This document shows positions 42,354 through 50,746 of a stretch of DNA of 64,000 nucleotides, piece by piece. The DNA lies in the NCBI GenBank assembly GCA_947503965.1, contig CANNFU010000009.1, forward strand, positions 1 to 64,000, in the 5' to 3' direction. A model generated the notes under the pieces. That model had not been told where the DNA came from. It ran no database searches and saw nothing but the letters and a program-made list of their open reading frames with translations. The position numbers were made by a program, and so were the translations under genes. Numbering within the stretch: the stretch's first letter is position 1; the number at the start of each line of letters is the position of its first letter. The DNA comes from an uncultured Paracoccaceae bacterium (GTDB taxonomy: Bacteria > Pseudomonadota > Alphaproteobacteria > Rhodobacterales > Rhodobacteraceae).

Positions 42354-43010
42354 TTAATCTGATCCTGGCCAATCAAGTCGTGTCCTCCCCCCGGGCAGGC
42401 TTACTATTTCCAACTTTGGCAGGATGCTCAAAGTAGACAGGTCGGTTACCTGTGTTCCCGACAGATAGATCGCTTCGAGGTTGATGAGCGTGGACAGCGG
42501 TGACAAATCGCTGATCAATGTGTCCTGAAGCTGAAGAATGCGCAGGCTTCCGATACCGCCAAGCGGCTTGAGATCATCAATATCGGTGCCGAAAGCAACG
42601 ATATGTTCAAGGTTTTTCAACCCCGAAAGCGCCGGAAGACCTGCAATATCGTTTTCGGATATGTCGAGCCAAACCAGACTCTGAAGGTTCGCCAATGGCG
42701 ATAAATCCATTGGCCGATCGTCATTTCGCATCTCGCCAAGATCAAGTTCCCGCAGCTTGGTCAGATTGGACAGCGGCGACAGATCCGTCACCGGATTAAA
42801 GCCCATGTGCAAATGTTCGAGTTCTTTCAGTTCACTCAGGAACGCGACGTCGACCAACCCAGAATAACCGATATCCAGTTCTTTGACGTCATGGGGGATA
42901 CAGCGCGCATCCAGCTGGACACCGTCACATGCCCGCGCCTGCACGGGAAAGCTGCTGAATGAGGCTATGCAGAATATTGCAATACTGGAAAGACGCGTTT
43001 GAATGCACAT
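42354..43010 (-). CDS. Secreted leucine-rich-repeat protein
   Basis: A 218-residue protein with a signal peptide (LSSIAIFCIASFSSFPVQAR) and about seven internalin-type leucine-rich repeats of roughly 22 residues (for example LHMGFNPVTDLSPLSNLTKL, LQLQDTLISDLSPLSTLINL). It is probably periplasmic or surface-bound and used for protein binding. No anchor is visible. It is a single-gene unit. Confidence 0.85.
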   Translation of the reverse strand: MCIQTRLSSIAIFCIASFSSFPVQARACDGVQLDARCIPHDVKELDIGYSGLVDVAFLSELKELEHLHMGFNPVTDLSPLSNLTKLRELDLGEMRNDDRPMDLSPLANLQSLVWLDISENDIAGLPALSGLKNLEHIVAFGTDIDDLKPLGGIGSLRILQLQDTLISDLSPLSTLINLEAIYLSGTQVTDLSTLSILPKLEIVSLPGGRTRLDWPGSD

Positions 43011-43134
43011 GGTGGGCCAATCCTTTATGTGGACGAATACCTTATTTGGGCATCACCAGTATTGGACGTGCGTCAAACCGTTTCCCTTGGACGATATCTA
43101 CAATACGCTTTCGGCAACTTCGTGGCCCAGAATG

Positions 43135-43422
43135 TCAGACAAACTGCGCCAGGTTGTTGATCAGGAATATCCGCAAAATCTCGATCCCGACCAGAACCAC
43201 GATGGGCGACAGGTCGATCCCGCCAAGATCAGGCATAAACCGCCGCACACGGCTGTAGATCGGATCAAGGATGCGTTCCAGCGTGTACCAGACCTGCCCC
43301 ACGAATTCCTGCCGGATATTCAGGACCTCGAACCGGATCAGCCAGCTCATGATGAAATGCGCGATCACGAAGAACCGCAAGACGCCAAGGATCAGCAGCA
43401 AGGCTTGGAGGATGGTCAGCAT
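43135..43422 (-). CDS. YggT family membrane protein
   Basis: A 95-residue protein with two membrane helices (LQALLLILGVLRFFVIAHFI and ILRIFLINNLAQF near the end). The central NIRQEFVGQVWYTLERILDP and GGIDLSPIVVLVGIE segments match the YggT family of small inner-membrane proteins linked to osmotic or division-related functions. Confidence 0.88.
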   Translation of the reverse strand: MLTILQALLLILGVLRFFVIAHFIMSWLIRFEVLNIRQEFVGQVWYTLERILDPIYSRVRRFMPDLGGIDLSPIVVLVGIEILRIFLINNLAQFV

Positions 43423-43563
43423 GGAAACAAGGCCCTTATTATTCGTCCGCTATGACCTAAGCCTTCACGGCGCTGCCGACAAGTCCGGGCTTGCCGCAAG
43501 GTTAAAGTTGACGTGTACGTCAATCGGATACATCTGCCCCCCAACCAAAGGGATAAGATACTG

Positions 43564-44109
43564 ATGTACCCGATTGTCCGTCTGATCAAAGAAGTGCTCA
43601 AAGCGCGGCGGATGCGCCCGCTTGCCCCGCTGGACACCCATGTTTCGCATCACCGCTGCTGGCCGCAGGATATCGACCAGTTCATCGAGATGAACAATGG
43701 CCGTATCCTGAGCATTCTGGATATCGGGCGCACCGGCCTGGCACAACGTGTCGGGCTTTTGCGCGCGTTGACCAAGAACCGCTGGGGTCTGACTGTCGCA
43801 GGCAGTTCGGTGATGTATCGCAAGCGCATCCGCCCGTTCACCAGATTTCGCGTGGTCAGCAAATGTGTCGGGTGGGATGACCGTTTCATGTATCTTGAGC
43901 AGTCTTTGTGGATTGGCGACGCTTGCGCGGTGCAGGCACTGTTTCGCACCGCCGTCACCGATCATAACGGGATTGTCCGGCCAGAGCGTCTGATGGCAGC
44001 CATGGGTCTGCGTGATCCGTCGCCTGCGCTGCCTGACTGGGTTCAACGCTGGATCGAGGCCGACAAGACCCGCCCCTGGCCCCCTGTCGATGACGGGATG
44101 TCAGCCTAA
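43564..44109 (+). CDS. Acyl-CoA thioesterase-like hotdog protein
   Basis: A 181-residue cytosolic protein of the thioesterase (hotdog) superfamily, related to the THEM6-like group. HRCWPQDIDQFIEMNNGRIL contains the typical aspartate and asparagine of the 4-hydroxybenzoyl-CoA thioesterase type, followed by VAGSSVMYRKRIRPFTRFRV and DRFMYLEQSLW. ATG 43564 replaces an upstream in-frame start. The substrate is unknown. Confidence 0.75.
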   Translation: MYPIVRLIKEVLKARRMRPLAPLDTHVSHHRCWPQDIDQFIEMNNGRILSILDIGRTGLAQRVGLLRALTKNRWGLTVAGSSVMYRKRIRPFTRFRVVSKCVGWDDRFMYLEQSLWIGDACAVQALFRTAVTDHNGIVRPERLMAAMGLRDPSPALPDWVQRWIEADKTRPWPPVDDGMSA

Positions 44110-44175
44110 ACGATTGCTTGCCAGTCACGCAATTATCAGTGTCTTATCCCCGCAACAAAGAACAGGGACAGGCAC

Positions 44176-45561
44176 ATGGCAGTCAGCAAGAAACGCATCT
44201 GGGGGTGGATGGCCTTTGATTGGGCATCACAGCCGTTTTATACGCTGGGGCTCACATTCATCTTTGGTCCGTATTTTGCCGCCGTTGCCGCACAGCATTA
44301 CCTTGGCACCGGAATGGAAAGTGAGGCCGCCAAAGCACAGGCCCAATCCATCTGGTCGGCGGGGCAGACCATTGCCGGACTGATCATCGCCTTCACAGCG
44401 CCGTTTCTGGGCGCATTTGCCGATAATTCAGGGCGCAAGATACCGTGGATTGCCTTCTTTTCAGTGATCTATGTGGTCGCGGTCAGCATGTTATGGGGGC
44501 TGACGCCCGATGGCGCGAACCTGTTTTTCATTCTGATCATGTTTTATGTCGGCTTCATCGCGGCCGAAAGCGCGCTGAACTTCATCAACGCGATCCTGCC
44601 GTCGCTGGGCAATGATGAAGAGGTCGGGCGCATCTCAGGCTCGGGTGCCGCGTTCGGCTATTGGGGCGGTGTGACTGCGCTGTTTGTTATGCTGCTGCTT
44701 TTGGCCGAGAATGAACAAGGCGTGACCTTGCTTCGCAACCCACCCCTGTTTGGGCTTGATCCTGATATGCGTGAAGGGACCCGGTCTGTGGGGCCATTCA
44801 TCGCCATATGGTATGTGATTTTCATCATCCCGTTCTTCTTGTGGGTGCGCGACAGCCCAAAAGCGGTCGCGAAATCGACCAAGCTCAGCGCGGTGGCAGG
44901 CGATCTTTGGACTACGCTGAAATCCGTGGCACGTCGCAAGAGCCTGCTGAATTTCCTAGTAGGCTCCATGTTCTATCGCGACGCGCTGAACGCGTTGTAT
45001 GCGTTCGGCGGTGTCTATGCGGTGCTTGTGCTGGACTGGCAGACCATTGAGATCGGCGTTTTCGGCATCATCGCGGCCATTGCGGCGGCTGTCACCACGT
45101 GGATCGGAGGGCTATGCGATCAGCGGTTCGGCCCCAAGCCTGTGATCCGTGTCGCCGTCTGGGTGCTGATCGCCGTTTCGGCCGTGATTGTGGGCATGTC
45201 ACGCGAGCAGTTATTTGGCGTCCCACTGGCCGAAGGGTCCCCGGTTCCCGATATCGTCTTTTACATCTGCGGCATGTGTATCGGTGGTGCGGGTGGCGCG
45301 ATCTATGCTGCATCCCGGTCCATGATGGTGCGTCACACCCATCCCGACCGCCCGGCCGAGGCGTTTGGTCTGTTCGCATTATCCGGTAAAGCGACCGCAT
45401 TTCTGGCCCCTGCGTCGATCAGCCTGTTCACTTATATGACAGGTAACGTGCAATTGGGCTTTTTGCCCGTGATCTTTCTTTTCTTGTTAGGGCTTTTGTT
45501 GCTACGATGGGTCAATAAGGACGGAGATCGCGCAGAATGGTCCGCTTCATCGCAGCAGTAA
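44176..45561 (+). CDS. UMF1-family MFS transporter
   Basis: A 461-residue inner-membrane transporter of the UMF1/Atg22-like branch of the major facilitator superfamily. WGWMAFDWASQPFYTLGLTF is the family's N-terminal signature, and about twelve helices can be traced. GAFADNSGRKIPW is the loop 2-3 motif. Substrates in bacteria are not settled. The downstream mepA gene overlaps its end by 25 bases in another frame. Confidence 0.88.
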   Translation: MAVSKKRIWGWMAFDWASQPFYTLGLTFIFGPYFAAVAAQHYLGTGMESEAAKAQAQSIWSAGQTIAGLIIAFTAPFLGAFADNSGRKIPWIAFFSVIYVVAVSMLWGLTPDGANLFFILIMFYVGFIAAESALNFINAILPSLGNDEEVGRISGSGAAFGYWGGVTALFVMLLLLAENEQGVTLLRNPPLFGLDPDMREGTRSVGPFIAIWYVIFIIPFFLWVRDSPKAVAKSTKLSAVAGDLWTTLKSVARRKSLLNFLVGSMFYRDALNALYAFGGVYAVLVLDWQTIEIGVFGIIAAIAAAVTTWIGGLCDQRFGPKPVIRVAVWVLIAVSAVIVGMSREQLFGVPLAEGSPVPDIVFYICGMCIGGAGGAIYAASRSMMVRHTHPDRPAEAFGLFALSGKATAFLAPASISLFTYMTGNVQLGFLPVIFLFLLGLLLLRWVNKDGDRAEWSASSQQ

Positions 45562-46436
45562 TATTCATGGCAGGTCTGGCGGCCTGTCAGGCAGAACAAG
45601 AGCAAGTCAGCCTTTCGACCCAGAACGCAAATGACACCCGGATCGCCAAGACGCTTTTCGGGGCCGCACCCGTTGCATCGCCACAGCGGCCAGAGCCGAT
45701 TGGCGGGTATGCCCGCGGCTGTCAGGCCGGGGCGGTACAATTGCCGGAAACCGGACCCACATGGCAGGCGATGCGTCTGTCGCGCAATCGCAACTGGGCG
45801 CAGCCAACCACCATTGATTATGTGCAGGACCTCAGCCGCTTTGCCGCCACCCAGCCGGGGTGGGAGGGATTGTATATCGGCGACATGAGCCAGCCGCGCG
45901 GCGGCCCGATGCTGACCGGGCATCGCAGCCATCAGACCGGTCTTGATATCGACGTTTGGATGCTGCCCCCGGATCGTTTGAACCTGAGCGTTGCAGAACG
46001 CGAAAGCCTCTCGTCAATCTCGATGCGCCGTTCGGCGGGCGCGTTCACCAATAGCCGCTGGACCCCGCAGCACGAGGCGATCATTCGTGCGGCTGCGTCA
46101 GACCCGCGGACCGCAAGGATTTTCATCTTTCCGGGGGCAAAGGTCGCAATGTGCAATTCCGCCACGGGCGATCGGAGCTGGCTGAGCAAGGTGCGCCCTT
46201 GGTGGGGCCATCATTATCATTTTCATGTGCGCCTGAATTGCCCCGACGGTGCGACTGGCTGTGTCGATCAGGCGCCGCCACCACCCGGTGACGGCTGTGC
46301 CGAAGCCGCTGGCTGGGTTGACCGCATCCTGAACCCGCCGCCGCCCGACCCGAACGCGCCACCACCAAGGCCAAGCCCTGATCTGACCATGGCCAACCTG
46401 CCCGGGCAATGCCTGGCTGTTTTGAACGCCAACTAA
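45537..46436 (+). CDS. mepA: Penicillin-insensitive murein endopeptidase MepA-like
   Basis: A 299-residue periplasmic peptidase that cuts peptidoglycan cross-links. The signal has a lipobox-like end (MAGLAAC). The metal-binding motifs of the MepA/LAS group are GHRSHQTGLDIDVW (His and Asp ligands) and WWGHHYHFHVRL. A proline-rich tail (PPPPDPNAPPPRPSPD) precedes the C-terminus. It overlaps the transporter gene and runs directly into the next gene (TAA-GTG), suggesting one transcript. Confidence 0.88.
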   Translation: MVRFIAAVIFMAGLAACQAEQEQVSLSTQNANDTRIAKTLFGAAPVASPQRPEPIGGYARGCQAGAVQLPETGPTWQAMRLSRNRNWAQPTTIDYVQDLSRFAATQPGWEGLYIGDMSQPRGGPMLTGHRSHQTGLDIDVWMLPPDRLNLSVAERESLSSISMRRSAGAFTNSRWTPQHEAIIRAAASDPRTARIFIFPGAKVAMCNSATGDRSWLSKVRPWWGHHYHFHVRLNCPDGATGCVDQAPPPPGDGCAEAAGWVDRILNPPPPDPNAPPPRPSPDLTMANLPGQCLAVLNAN

Positions 46437-47288
46437 GTGCTGCGTCTCCTCTTTTTGCTTGTCCTGCTGAGGGCACTACCGGCCTGCGCGGATGCCACGC
46501 TGATCGGCTCATATACCTGGTCCGCCAGCGATCAGAATTTTGGCGGTTTTTCCGCGATCGCACTGGATGAGGACGGGACCGGGTTCATCGCACTTAGCGA
46601 CAGGGGACATATCACCAAGGGGCAACTGATCCGCAAAAACGGTGTGATCACTGATGTGCAGTCTCGTCCGCTGGAGGTGCTGCGCGCGCCACATCGCGCG
46701 CCGCTGCGCCGGTCGGAACGCGACAGCGAAGGATTGGCCATCGCCCCGGATGGCACCATCTACATCTCTTTCGAATGGACCCATGGTCTGCGCAGCTATG
46801 ACCGGGTCGGCGGCTTTGGGTCCGACCTGATCACCACCCCGGCTTTCGATGCGTTGCAAAGCAATTCCTCGCTTGAGGCACTGGCGATTGGTCCGGATGG
46901 CGCGCTTTACACAGTGCCCGAACGATCCGGCATGGCCACACGACCCTTTCCGGTTTTTCGCTACAAAGACGGCATGTGGGATCAGCCGTTCGAGATCCCG
47001 CGCTATGGCCCCTACCTGATTGTCGGTGCGGATATCGGCCCCGATGGGCGGTTATATGTGCTTGAACGGGATTTCGCAGGCATCGGCTTTCGCAGCCGCG
47101 TCAGACGGTTTGATCTGAACGGTGGATCGGAAGAGGTGGTATTGCAAACCGGGCTGGGGGTGCACGACAATCTGGAAGGGATCAGCGTCTGGCAGGATGC
47201 CGACGGGCTGCGCATGACCCTTATTTCCGACGACAACTTTCGGTTTTTTCAGCAGACGCAGATCGTGGAATACCGATTGACGGATTAA
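46437..47288 (+). CDS. Exported esterase-like phytase-family protein
   Basis: A 283-residue protein starting at GTG immediately after the mepA stop. A signal peptide (LLFLLVLLRALPACADA) is followed by a beta-propeller-like domain with repeated Asp-Gly loops (LDEDGTGFIALSDRG, IAPDGTIYISFEWT, IGPDGALYTVPERS). It matches the 'esterase-like activity of phytase' family. Its substrate is unknown; secretion to the periplasm is likely. Confidence 0.8.
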   Translation: MLRLLFLLVLLRALPACADATLIGSYTWSASDQNFGGFSAIALDEDGTGFIALSDRGHITKGQLIRKNGVITDVQSRPLEVLRAPHRAPLRRSERDSEGLAIAPDGTIYISFEWTHGLRSYDRVGGFGSDLITTPAFDALQSNSSLEALAIGPDGALYTVPERSGMATRPFPVFRYKDGMWDQPFEIPRYGPYLIVGADIGPDGRLYVLERDFAGIGFRSRVRRFDLNGGSEEVVLQTGLGVHDNLEGISVWQDADGLRMTLISDDNFRFFQQTQIVEYRLTD

Positions 47289-47361
47289 GCCGCTGGCGTT
47301 AGGTGGCGCTGTCCCCGCTCGGGGGCCAAGTGCCGCACCCTTGTCAAAACGGAAAACTCTT

Positions 47362-48003
47362 ATGACACGTATCCTTCCCGGCGTTATCGCCATGGCCACC
47401 ATTGTTGTGGCGTCCAATATCCTTGTGCAATTCCTGATCCTTGATGGTCTGCTGACCTGGGGGGCGTTCACCTATCCGCTGGCGTTTCTGGTGACGGATG
47501 TGATGAACCGGGTTTACGGGACCGCCGCTGCGCGCAAGGTTGTGTTTTCGGGACTGGTCGTGGGGATTGTCTGTAGCCTGATCGGAAGCCAGATCATGCT
47601 GCAAGGGGATGGGTTCGAATATCCTGCCGTTGCGCTGCGCATTGCCATCGGTTCGGCCACGGCGTTTCTGATTGCGCAACTTCTTGATATCGCTGTCTTT
47701 AACCGGCTGCGCGAAGGGTCGTGGTGGAAGGCACCATTGGGCAGCACGTTGGTGGGGTCGACGGTGGATACGGCGATCTTTTTCTCGATCGCGTTTGCGG
47801 CCGTGTTCAACGGGTTCAGCGCCACAGCGGCTGAGGAAATCATCTGGGCGCAAGAGGCCGTGCCGTTTTTGAACACCGGGCCGCTGGTGCCGCTTTGGGT
47901 GTCGCTGGCCGTCGCGGATTGGGGCGTAAAGCTGAGCGTTGCCCTGCTCGCCCTGGTGCCGTTTCGCATGATTGTTGGGCGAATGCAGCGGCCGGTCACT
48001 TAA
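47362..48003 (+). CDS. yhhQ: Queuosine precursor transporter (YhhQ family)
   Basis: A 213-residue inner-membrane protein with about six helices that imports the queuosine precursors preQ0/preQ1 in characterised relatives. TYPLAFLVTDVMNRVYG is the family signature and GSTVDTAIFFSIAF is the second conserved block. ATG 47362 is preferred. Queuosine genes are often riboswitch-controlled; I looked for a preQ1 riboswitch in 47289-47361 and could not identify one. Confidence 0.85.
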   Translation: MTRILPGVIAMATIVVASNILVQFLILDGLLTWGAFTYPLAFLVTDVMNRVYGTAAARKVVFSGLVVGIVCSLIGSQIMLQGDGFEYPAVALRIAIGSATAFLIAQLLDIAVFNRLREGSWWKAPLGSTLVGSTVDTAIFFSIAFAAVFNGFSATAAEEIIWAQEAVPFLNTGPLVPLWVSLAVADWGVKLSVALLALVPFRMIVGRMQRPVT

Positions 48004-48012
48004 TCGCTATCA

Positions 48013-48035
48013 ATGGTATATTTTTACTTGAAATA
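48013..48035. repeat. Short inverted repeat after yhhQ
   Basis: GTATATTT pairs with AAATATAC around a 7-base loop, starting about 10 bases after the yhhQ stop. It could be a weak terminator or an operator for the short unit that follows. Confidence 0.35.
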
Positions 48036-48076
48036 TACAAAATCTGTGCGACCTTCTGTTCAGGCGAAACATTTTG

Positions 48077-48091
48077 AAAGGAGGTGATCCA
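48077..48091 (+). promoter_or_regulatory. Extended Shine-Dalgarno sequence fully complementary to the 16S rRNA 3' end
   Basis: AAAGGAGGTGATCCA contains the reverse complement of the bacterial 16S 3' end (as in universal 16S reverse primers) over about 14 bases. Normal sites match 4 to 6 bases. It precedes GTG 48092 by seven bases from the GGAGG core. Confidence 0.7.
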
Positions 48092-48164
48092 GTGCATCAT
48101 GAGGTATTGGAGAAGTGTGTCGGGACAACTTGGGGGGTACGCAGCTAGGGCAGCCCTTGGCTGA
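48092..48164 (+). CDS. Very small overlapping reading frames (leader peptide candidates)
   Basis: Two overlapping frames use the strong ribosome site. GTG 48092 to TAG 48148 gives the 18-residue MHHEVLEKCVGTTWGVRS. ATG 48099 to TGA 48164 gives the 21-residue frame that begins MRYWRSVSGQLGGY and ends AALG. Spacing favours the GTG frame, codon look favours neither. A strong terminator ends the unit at 48246. The peptide may be a leader or a true small protein, or the RNA may be the product. The family is not recognised. Confidence 0.45.
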
Positions 48165-48212
48165 AGTAGACCCAAGGTGGGCAACCTAACCGACCCGCCT
48201 CCGTAATTCAGG

Positions 48213-48246
48213 AAAGGGCCATCCCATCGCCGGGGTGGCCCTTTTT
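48213..48246 (+). terminator. Strong rho-independent terminator between the small unit and arfB
   Basis: A 13-bp stem (48213-48225 with 48232-48244, one G-T pair), a 6-base loop and a TTTTT tract. It ends the short unit about 85 bases upstream of arfB and could serve as an attenuator for it. Confidence 0.85.
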
Positions 48247-48263
48247 CTTGTGGGTTCAGACCC

Positions 48264-48304
48264 GTATGTATGGCGTACAGAACCTGTACATACAGCGTAC
48301 ATAC
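48264..48304. promoter_or_regulatory. Repeated TACATAC half-sites upstream of arfB
   Basis: GTACATAC occurs at 48286-48293 and 48297-48304 (11-bp period) and its inverted form GTATGTA at 48264-48270, all between the terminator and the arfB ribosome site. The layout looks like a multi-site operator. The binding protein is unknown. Confidence 0.4.
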
Positions 48305-48331
48305 ACTTGCATGTACACCCGAAAGGACATC

Positions 48332-48751
48332 ATGCGCATCAATGACCAGATCGAGATCGCCGATTGGGAGCTGACGGAGAGCTTTACCCGGTCGTCCGGC
48401 CCCGGCGGGCAGAACGTGAACAAGGTGTCCACGGCGGTCGAGTTGCGGTTCGAGGCGGCGCGGTCCCCCAACCTGCCTGACCCGGTGAAGAACCGGCTGC
48501 GGCGGCTGGCGGGGCGGCGATGGACGGTGGACGGGGCGATTGTGATCTTCGTGCAAGAAACGCGGAGCCAGGCGCGCAACCGCGAGATCGCGCGGGAGCG
48601 GTTGGCGGAGTTGATCCGCAAAGCCTGCGAGCGGCCCAAACGGCGGCTGGCGACGAAACCGACCTATGGATCGGTGAAGCGCAGGCTTGCGGGGAAGAAA
48701 GCGCGCGGAGAGGTGAAGGCGTTAAGGGGGCGTGTGGAGGGGGAGGATTGA
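48332..48751 (+). CDS. arfB: Alternative ribosome-rescue factor ArfB (peptidyl-tRNA hydrolase)
   Basis: A 139-residue protein that releases peptides from ribosomes stalled without a stop codon. The catalytic GGQ lies in SSGPGGQNVNKVST (about residues 22-35). The C-terminal basic tail (RLATKPTYGSVKRRLAGKK) inserts into the mRNA channel in known ArfB. A GAAAGGA ribosome site precedes ATG 48332. It lies downstream of the small unit and its terminator. Confidence 0.92.
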   Translation: MRINDQIEIADWELTESFTRSSGPGGQNVNKVSTAVELRFEAARSPNLPDPVKNRLRRLAGRRWTVDGAIVIFVQETRSQARNREIARERLAELIRKACERPKRRLATKPTYGSVKRRLAGKKARGEVKALRGRVEGED

Positions 48752-48806
48752 CCGATTGTGTCAAGCACCCCATATTGTACCCATCTTTGGTACATGAGGT
48801 TTCACC

Positions 48807-49046
48807 ATGCCACGAAACACATCCGTTTCCCTTGGGGATCATTTCACGGGGTTCATCGACGCAAAGGTGAAAGAGGGGCGCTATAGCTCTGCCAGTGATG
48901 TAGTGCGCGCGGGGCTGCGGCTGCTGGAAGAAGAAGAGGCCAAGCTGGAGCGATTGCGGGCGGCGTTGATCAAAGGCGAAGAAAGCGGGCCGGCCCGTCC
49001 ATTTGATTTTGATACATTCCTCGCCCAAAAGAATACCCAGGCGTGA
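48807..49046 (+). CDS. ParD-family antitoxin
   Basis: A 79-residue ribbon-helix-helix DNA-binding protein (NTSVSLGDHFTGFIDAKVKE ... SASDVVRAGLRLLEEEEAKL) with an acidic C-terminus that would neutralise the toxin. It overlaps the ParE-like toxin start by four bases (GTGA), the usual type II toxin-antitoxin arrangement. Such antitoxins repress their own promoter. Confidence 0.92.
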   Translation: MPRNTSVSLGDHFTGFIDAKVKEGRYSSASDVVRAGLRLLEEEEAKLERLRAALIKGEESGPARPFDFDTFLAQKNTQA

Positions 49047-49330
49047 AAGACATTTTCTTTCGGCCGGAAGCAGAGGTCGATCTTGAAGATATCTGGGACT
49101 ACACCTATGAGATGTGGGGCCGCGGGCAAGCCAATCAATATGTCGGGCAAATCCGCACATTCATTGAGAGCGTTGCAGCGGGCCGTCGGCAGCTCACATC
49201 TGTTGCGCGTATCCGTCAGGGCTACAAACGTGGTCTGGTCGGACGCCATGCAGTCTTTTTCCGCGTTGATGAGCAGACCGTAACCGTCGTCAGGATCTTG
49301 CATCAACGGATGGATGTGCAGCGACTGTAG
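49043..49330 (+). CDS. ParE-family toxin
   Basis: A 95-residue RelE/ParE-superfamily toxin. RPEAEVDLEDIWDYTYEMWG and HAVFFRVDEQTVTVVRILHQ are the family's N- and C-terminal signatures. ParE proteins inhibit gyrase in characterised cases. It starts at GTG 49043, inside the antitoxin stop. Confidence 0.92.
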   Translation: MKDIFFRPEAEVDLEDIWDYTYEMWGRGQANQYVGQIRTFIESVAAGRRQLTSVARIRQGYKRGLVGRHAVFFRVDEQTVTVVRILHQRMDVQRL

Positions 49331-49406
49331 CGGTGCGGCGGTGGAGAACCCCGCCTTACGGGTGTTTTGTGAGACCCTAAAGGTGGCAATCTTAGCCTGT
49401 TGTAAA

Positions 49407-50132
49407 TTATTCTTCGGTGAGGACTTCGTCGGTAACATTATCAGAAAAATCAAAGAAGCCTGATAGCCTATCTCTTAGTTCAGGGCCAACAAAGAAGATT
49501 GCCATTGCAAAAATTACTGCCATAGCAGTTCCAAGATATACTAGGCGCTCTTTAACCTTCGTAAGCTCGTCCCGCAACGAAGCTACAGCGTCATTTACCT
49601 GATATGCTGTTAACGCTTTGCTTGAAATCCCACTGACAATGCTGGATGGAATAGAAGACAAACCATCAGGTATATTATCTGTGCCTTCGAATTCTTGCGG
49701 AACAGAATCTATCAGATCAGAAAGCCAGATCGAAAAGATTTGGTCTCCCTGCCGAAGATGAATGTGCATTGGTCCGGCGTTGAACATAGCAAAGATAAGT
49801 TTACCCCTGTAACCGGGATCAACTTGAAAACCTGAAACATTGACAAGACCGCGGAACTTGGTTGTAGCCCTTGCTGAGATAAACCCAATACAGTTGAGGG
49901 GAATAGAGACTGTTTCTGCCGTCAGTATGTAGACAAATTGTCCAGGACCGATCACGAAACCCTCCTTTTCAGCGAGAGATTTTATTTTCCCGCCGTCACC
50001 CTCGTTAGTATAGTATTCAGCGCCAACGGACAGACGGTATCCAGCCTCTTCGGCCTGAGCAGAACTCCATGGATCGACAATTTTCTCTGTCGGTCCGCGC
50101 TGTTCCCAAGTTGTTTTACTCCAAAATGCCAT
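49407..50132 (-). CDS. dCTP deaminase-fold protein with C-terminal membrane anchor
   Basis: A 241-residue protein. Residues about 25-165 have the dCTP deaminase/dUTPase fold (ISARATTKFRGLVNVSGFQV, DPGYRGKLIFAMFNAGP, HLRQGDQIFSIWL). Compared with E. coli Dcd, the catalytic glutamate of the IVLEFYN strand is alanine here (LIFAMFN), and the RSSLAR active-site serine is also replaced. Deamination is therefore unlikely. A coiled segment leads to a membrane helix (YLGTAMAVIFAMAIFFVG) near the C-terminus. It follows a helical-protein gene by three bases, forming an operon. Nucleotide sensing at the membrane, possibly in phage defence, is inference. Confidence 0.75.
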   Translation of the reverse strand: MAFWSKTTWEQRGPTEKIVDPWSSAQAEEAGYRLSVGAEYYTNEGDGGKIKSLAEKEGFVIGPGQFVYILTAETVSIPLNCIGFISARATTKFRGLVNVSGFQVDPGYRGKLIFAMFNAGPMHIHLRQGDQIFSIWLSDLIDSVPQEFEGTDNIPDGLSSIPSSIVSGISSKALTAYQVNDAVASLRDELTKVKERLVYLGTAMAVIFAMAIFFVGPELRDRLSGFFDFSDNVTDEVLTEE

Positions 50133-50135
50133 TGA

Positions 50136-50642
50136 TCAGCGAATATAAAAGTGTCGTTCTGCAAGCTCTTTCCTCCTCGTATAAAGCTCACACTCAGGAT
50201 CAACGCCTCTTTCAGAAGCCAAATCCAACAGGCAATCAAAGATATCTTGGTTGCTCTCATTTGCTTGATCGAGAAATGGTTCAAGATGATCGATCTTCTC
50301 GCACGCATCATTGAAGCGGCCAGACGCATCAGTTAGGCGCGCCAAGAAAGTTTCATTTGAGCGCCTGGGTTCATAAATAAGCCTTTGGTGAAGAGTATTG
50401 GCGGCACTTAGGCAAACCAAGAGAGCGTCGACGAAAGTACGCTCAATCGGTTTAGGTTCGCGACAACCTCTTGCAACACGTCCCGCATACTTTGCCATAT
50501 GCATCGAATAATGCTTCAAGCGGTCCTGCTTATGCAGCGAGATAATGTCGAAGTGATTCCGCATATCGTGCTGATACTGGTCCTTTTGCCAGTCAAGGAC
50601 TGTCTCCGGCGAGATCACAACTTCCTCGATTTGATGTAGCAC
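50136..50642 (-). CDS. Helical partner protein upstream of the dCTP-deaminase-fold gene
   Basis: A 168-residue, predominantly helical protein (DMRNHFDIISLHKQDRLKHY, FVDALLVCLSAANTLHQRLI) with no membrane segment. The family is not recognised; the all-helical layout with Glu/Asp near helix ends recalls MazG-like pyrophosphohydrolases, but I cannot confirm a metal site. It is separated from the next gene by three bases, so both are made together. The A+T-rich composition compared with the flanks suggests transfer. Confidence 0.6.
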   Translation of the reverse strand: MLHQIEEVVISPETVLDWQKDQYQHDMRNHFDIISLHKQDRLKHYSMHMAKYAGRVARGCREPKPIERTFVDALLVCLSAANTLHQRLIYEPRRSNETFLARLTDASGRFNDACEKIDHLEPFLDQANESNQDIFDCLLDLASERGVDPECELYTRRKELAERHFYIR

Positions 50643-50746
50643 GATAATTTCTCCCGATTTTGCAGATGCTTATTATCTGTGGATAAGTTTGTTGACAACT
50701 TTTCATTTTGGAGTATGACAGCTTACCGAATCGGTGACAATGGCTT

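Noticed and set aside
41989..42372. 127-codon frame between the PA2779-like and LRR genes
   Set aside because: Composition and lack of ribosome site suggest chance; it overlaps the start of one real gene and the end of the other.
47289..47361. Possible preQ1 riboswitch upstream of yhhQ
   Set aside because: The gene family is often riboswitch-controlled, but I could not find the conserved preQ1-I, -II or -III core sequences; only an ordinary GC-rich hairpin is visible.
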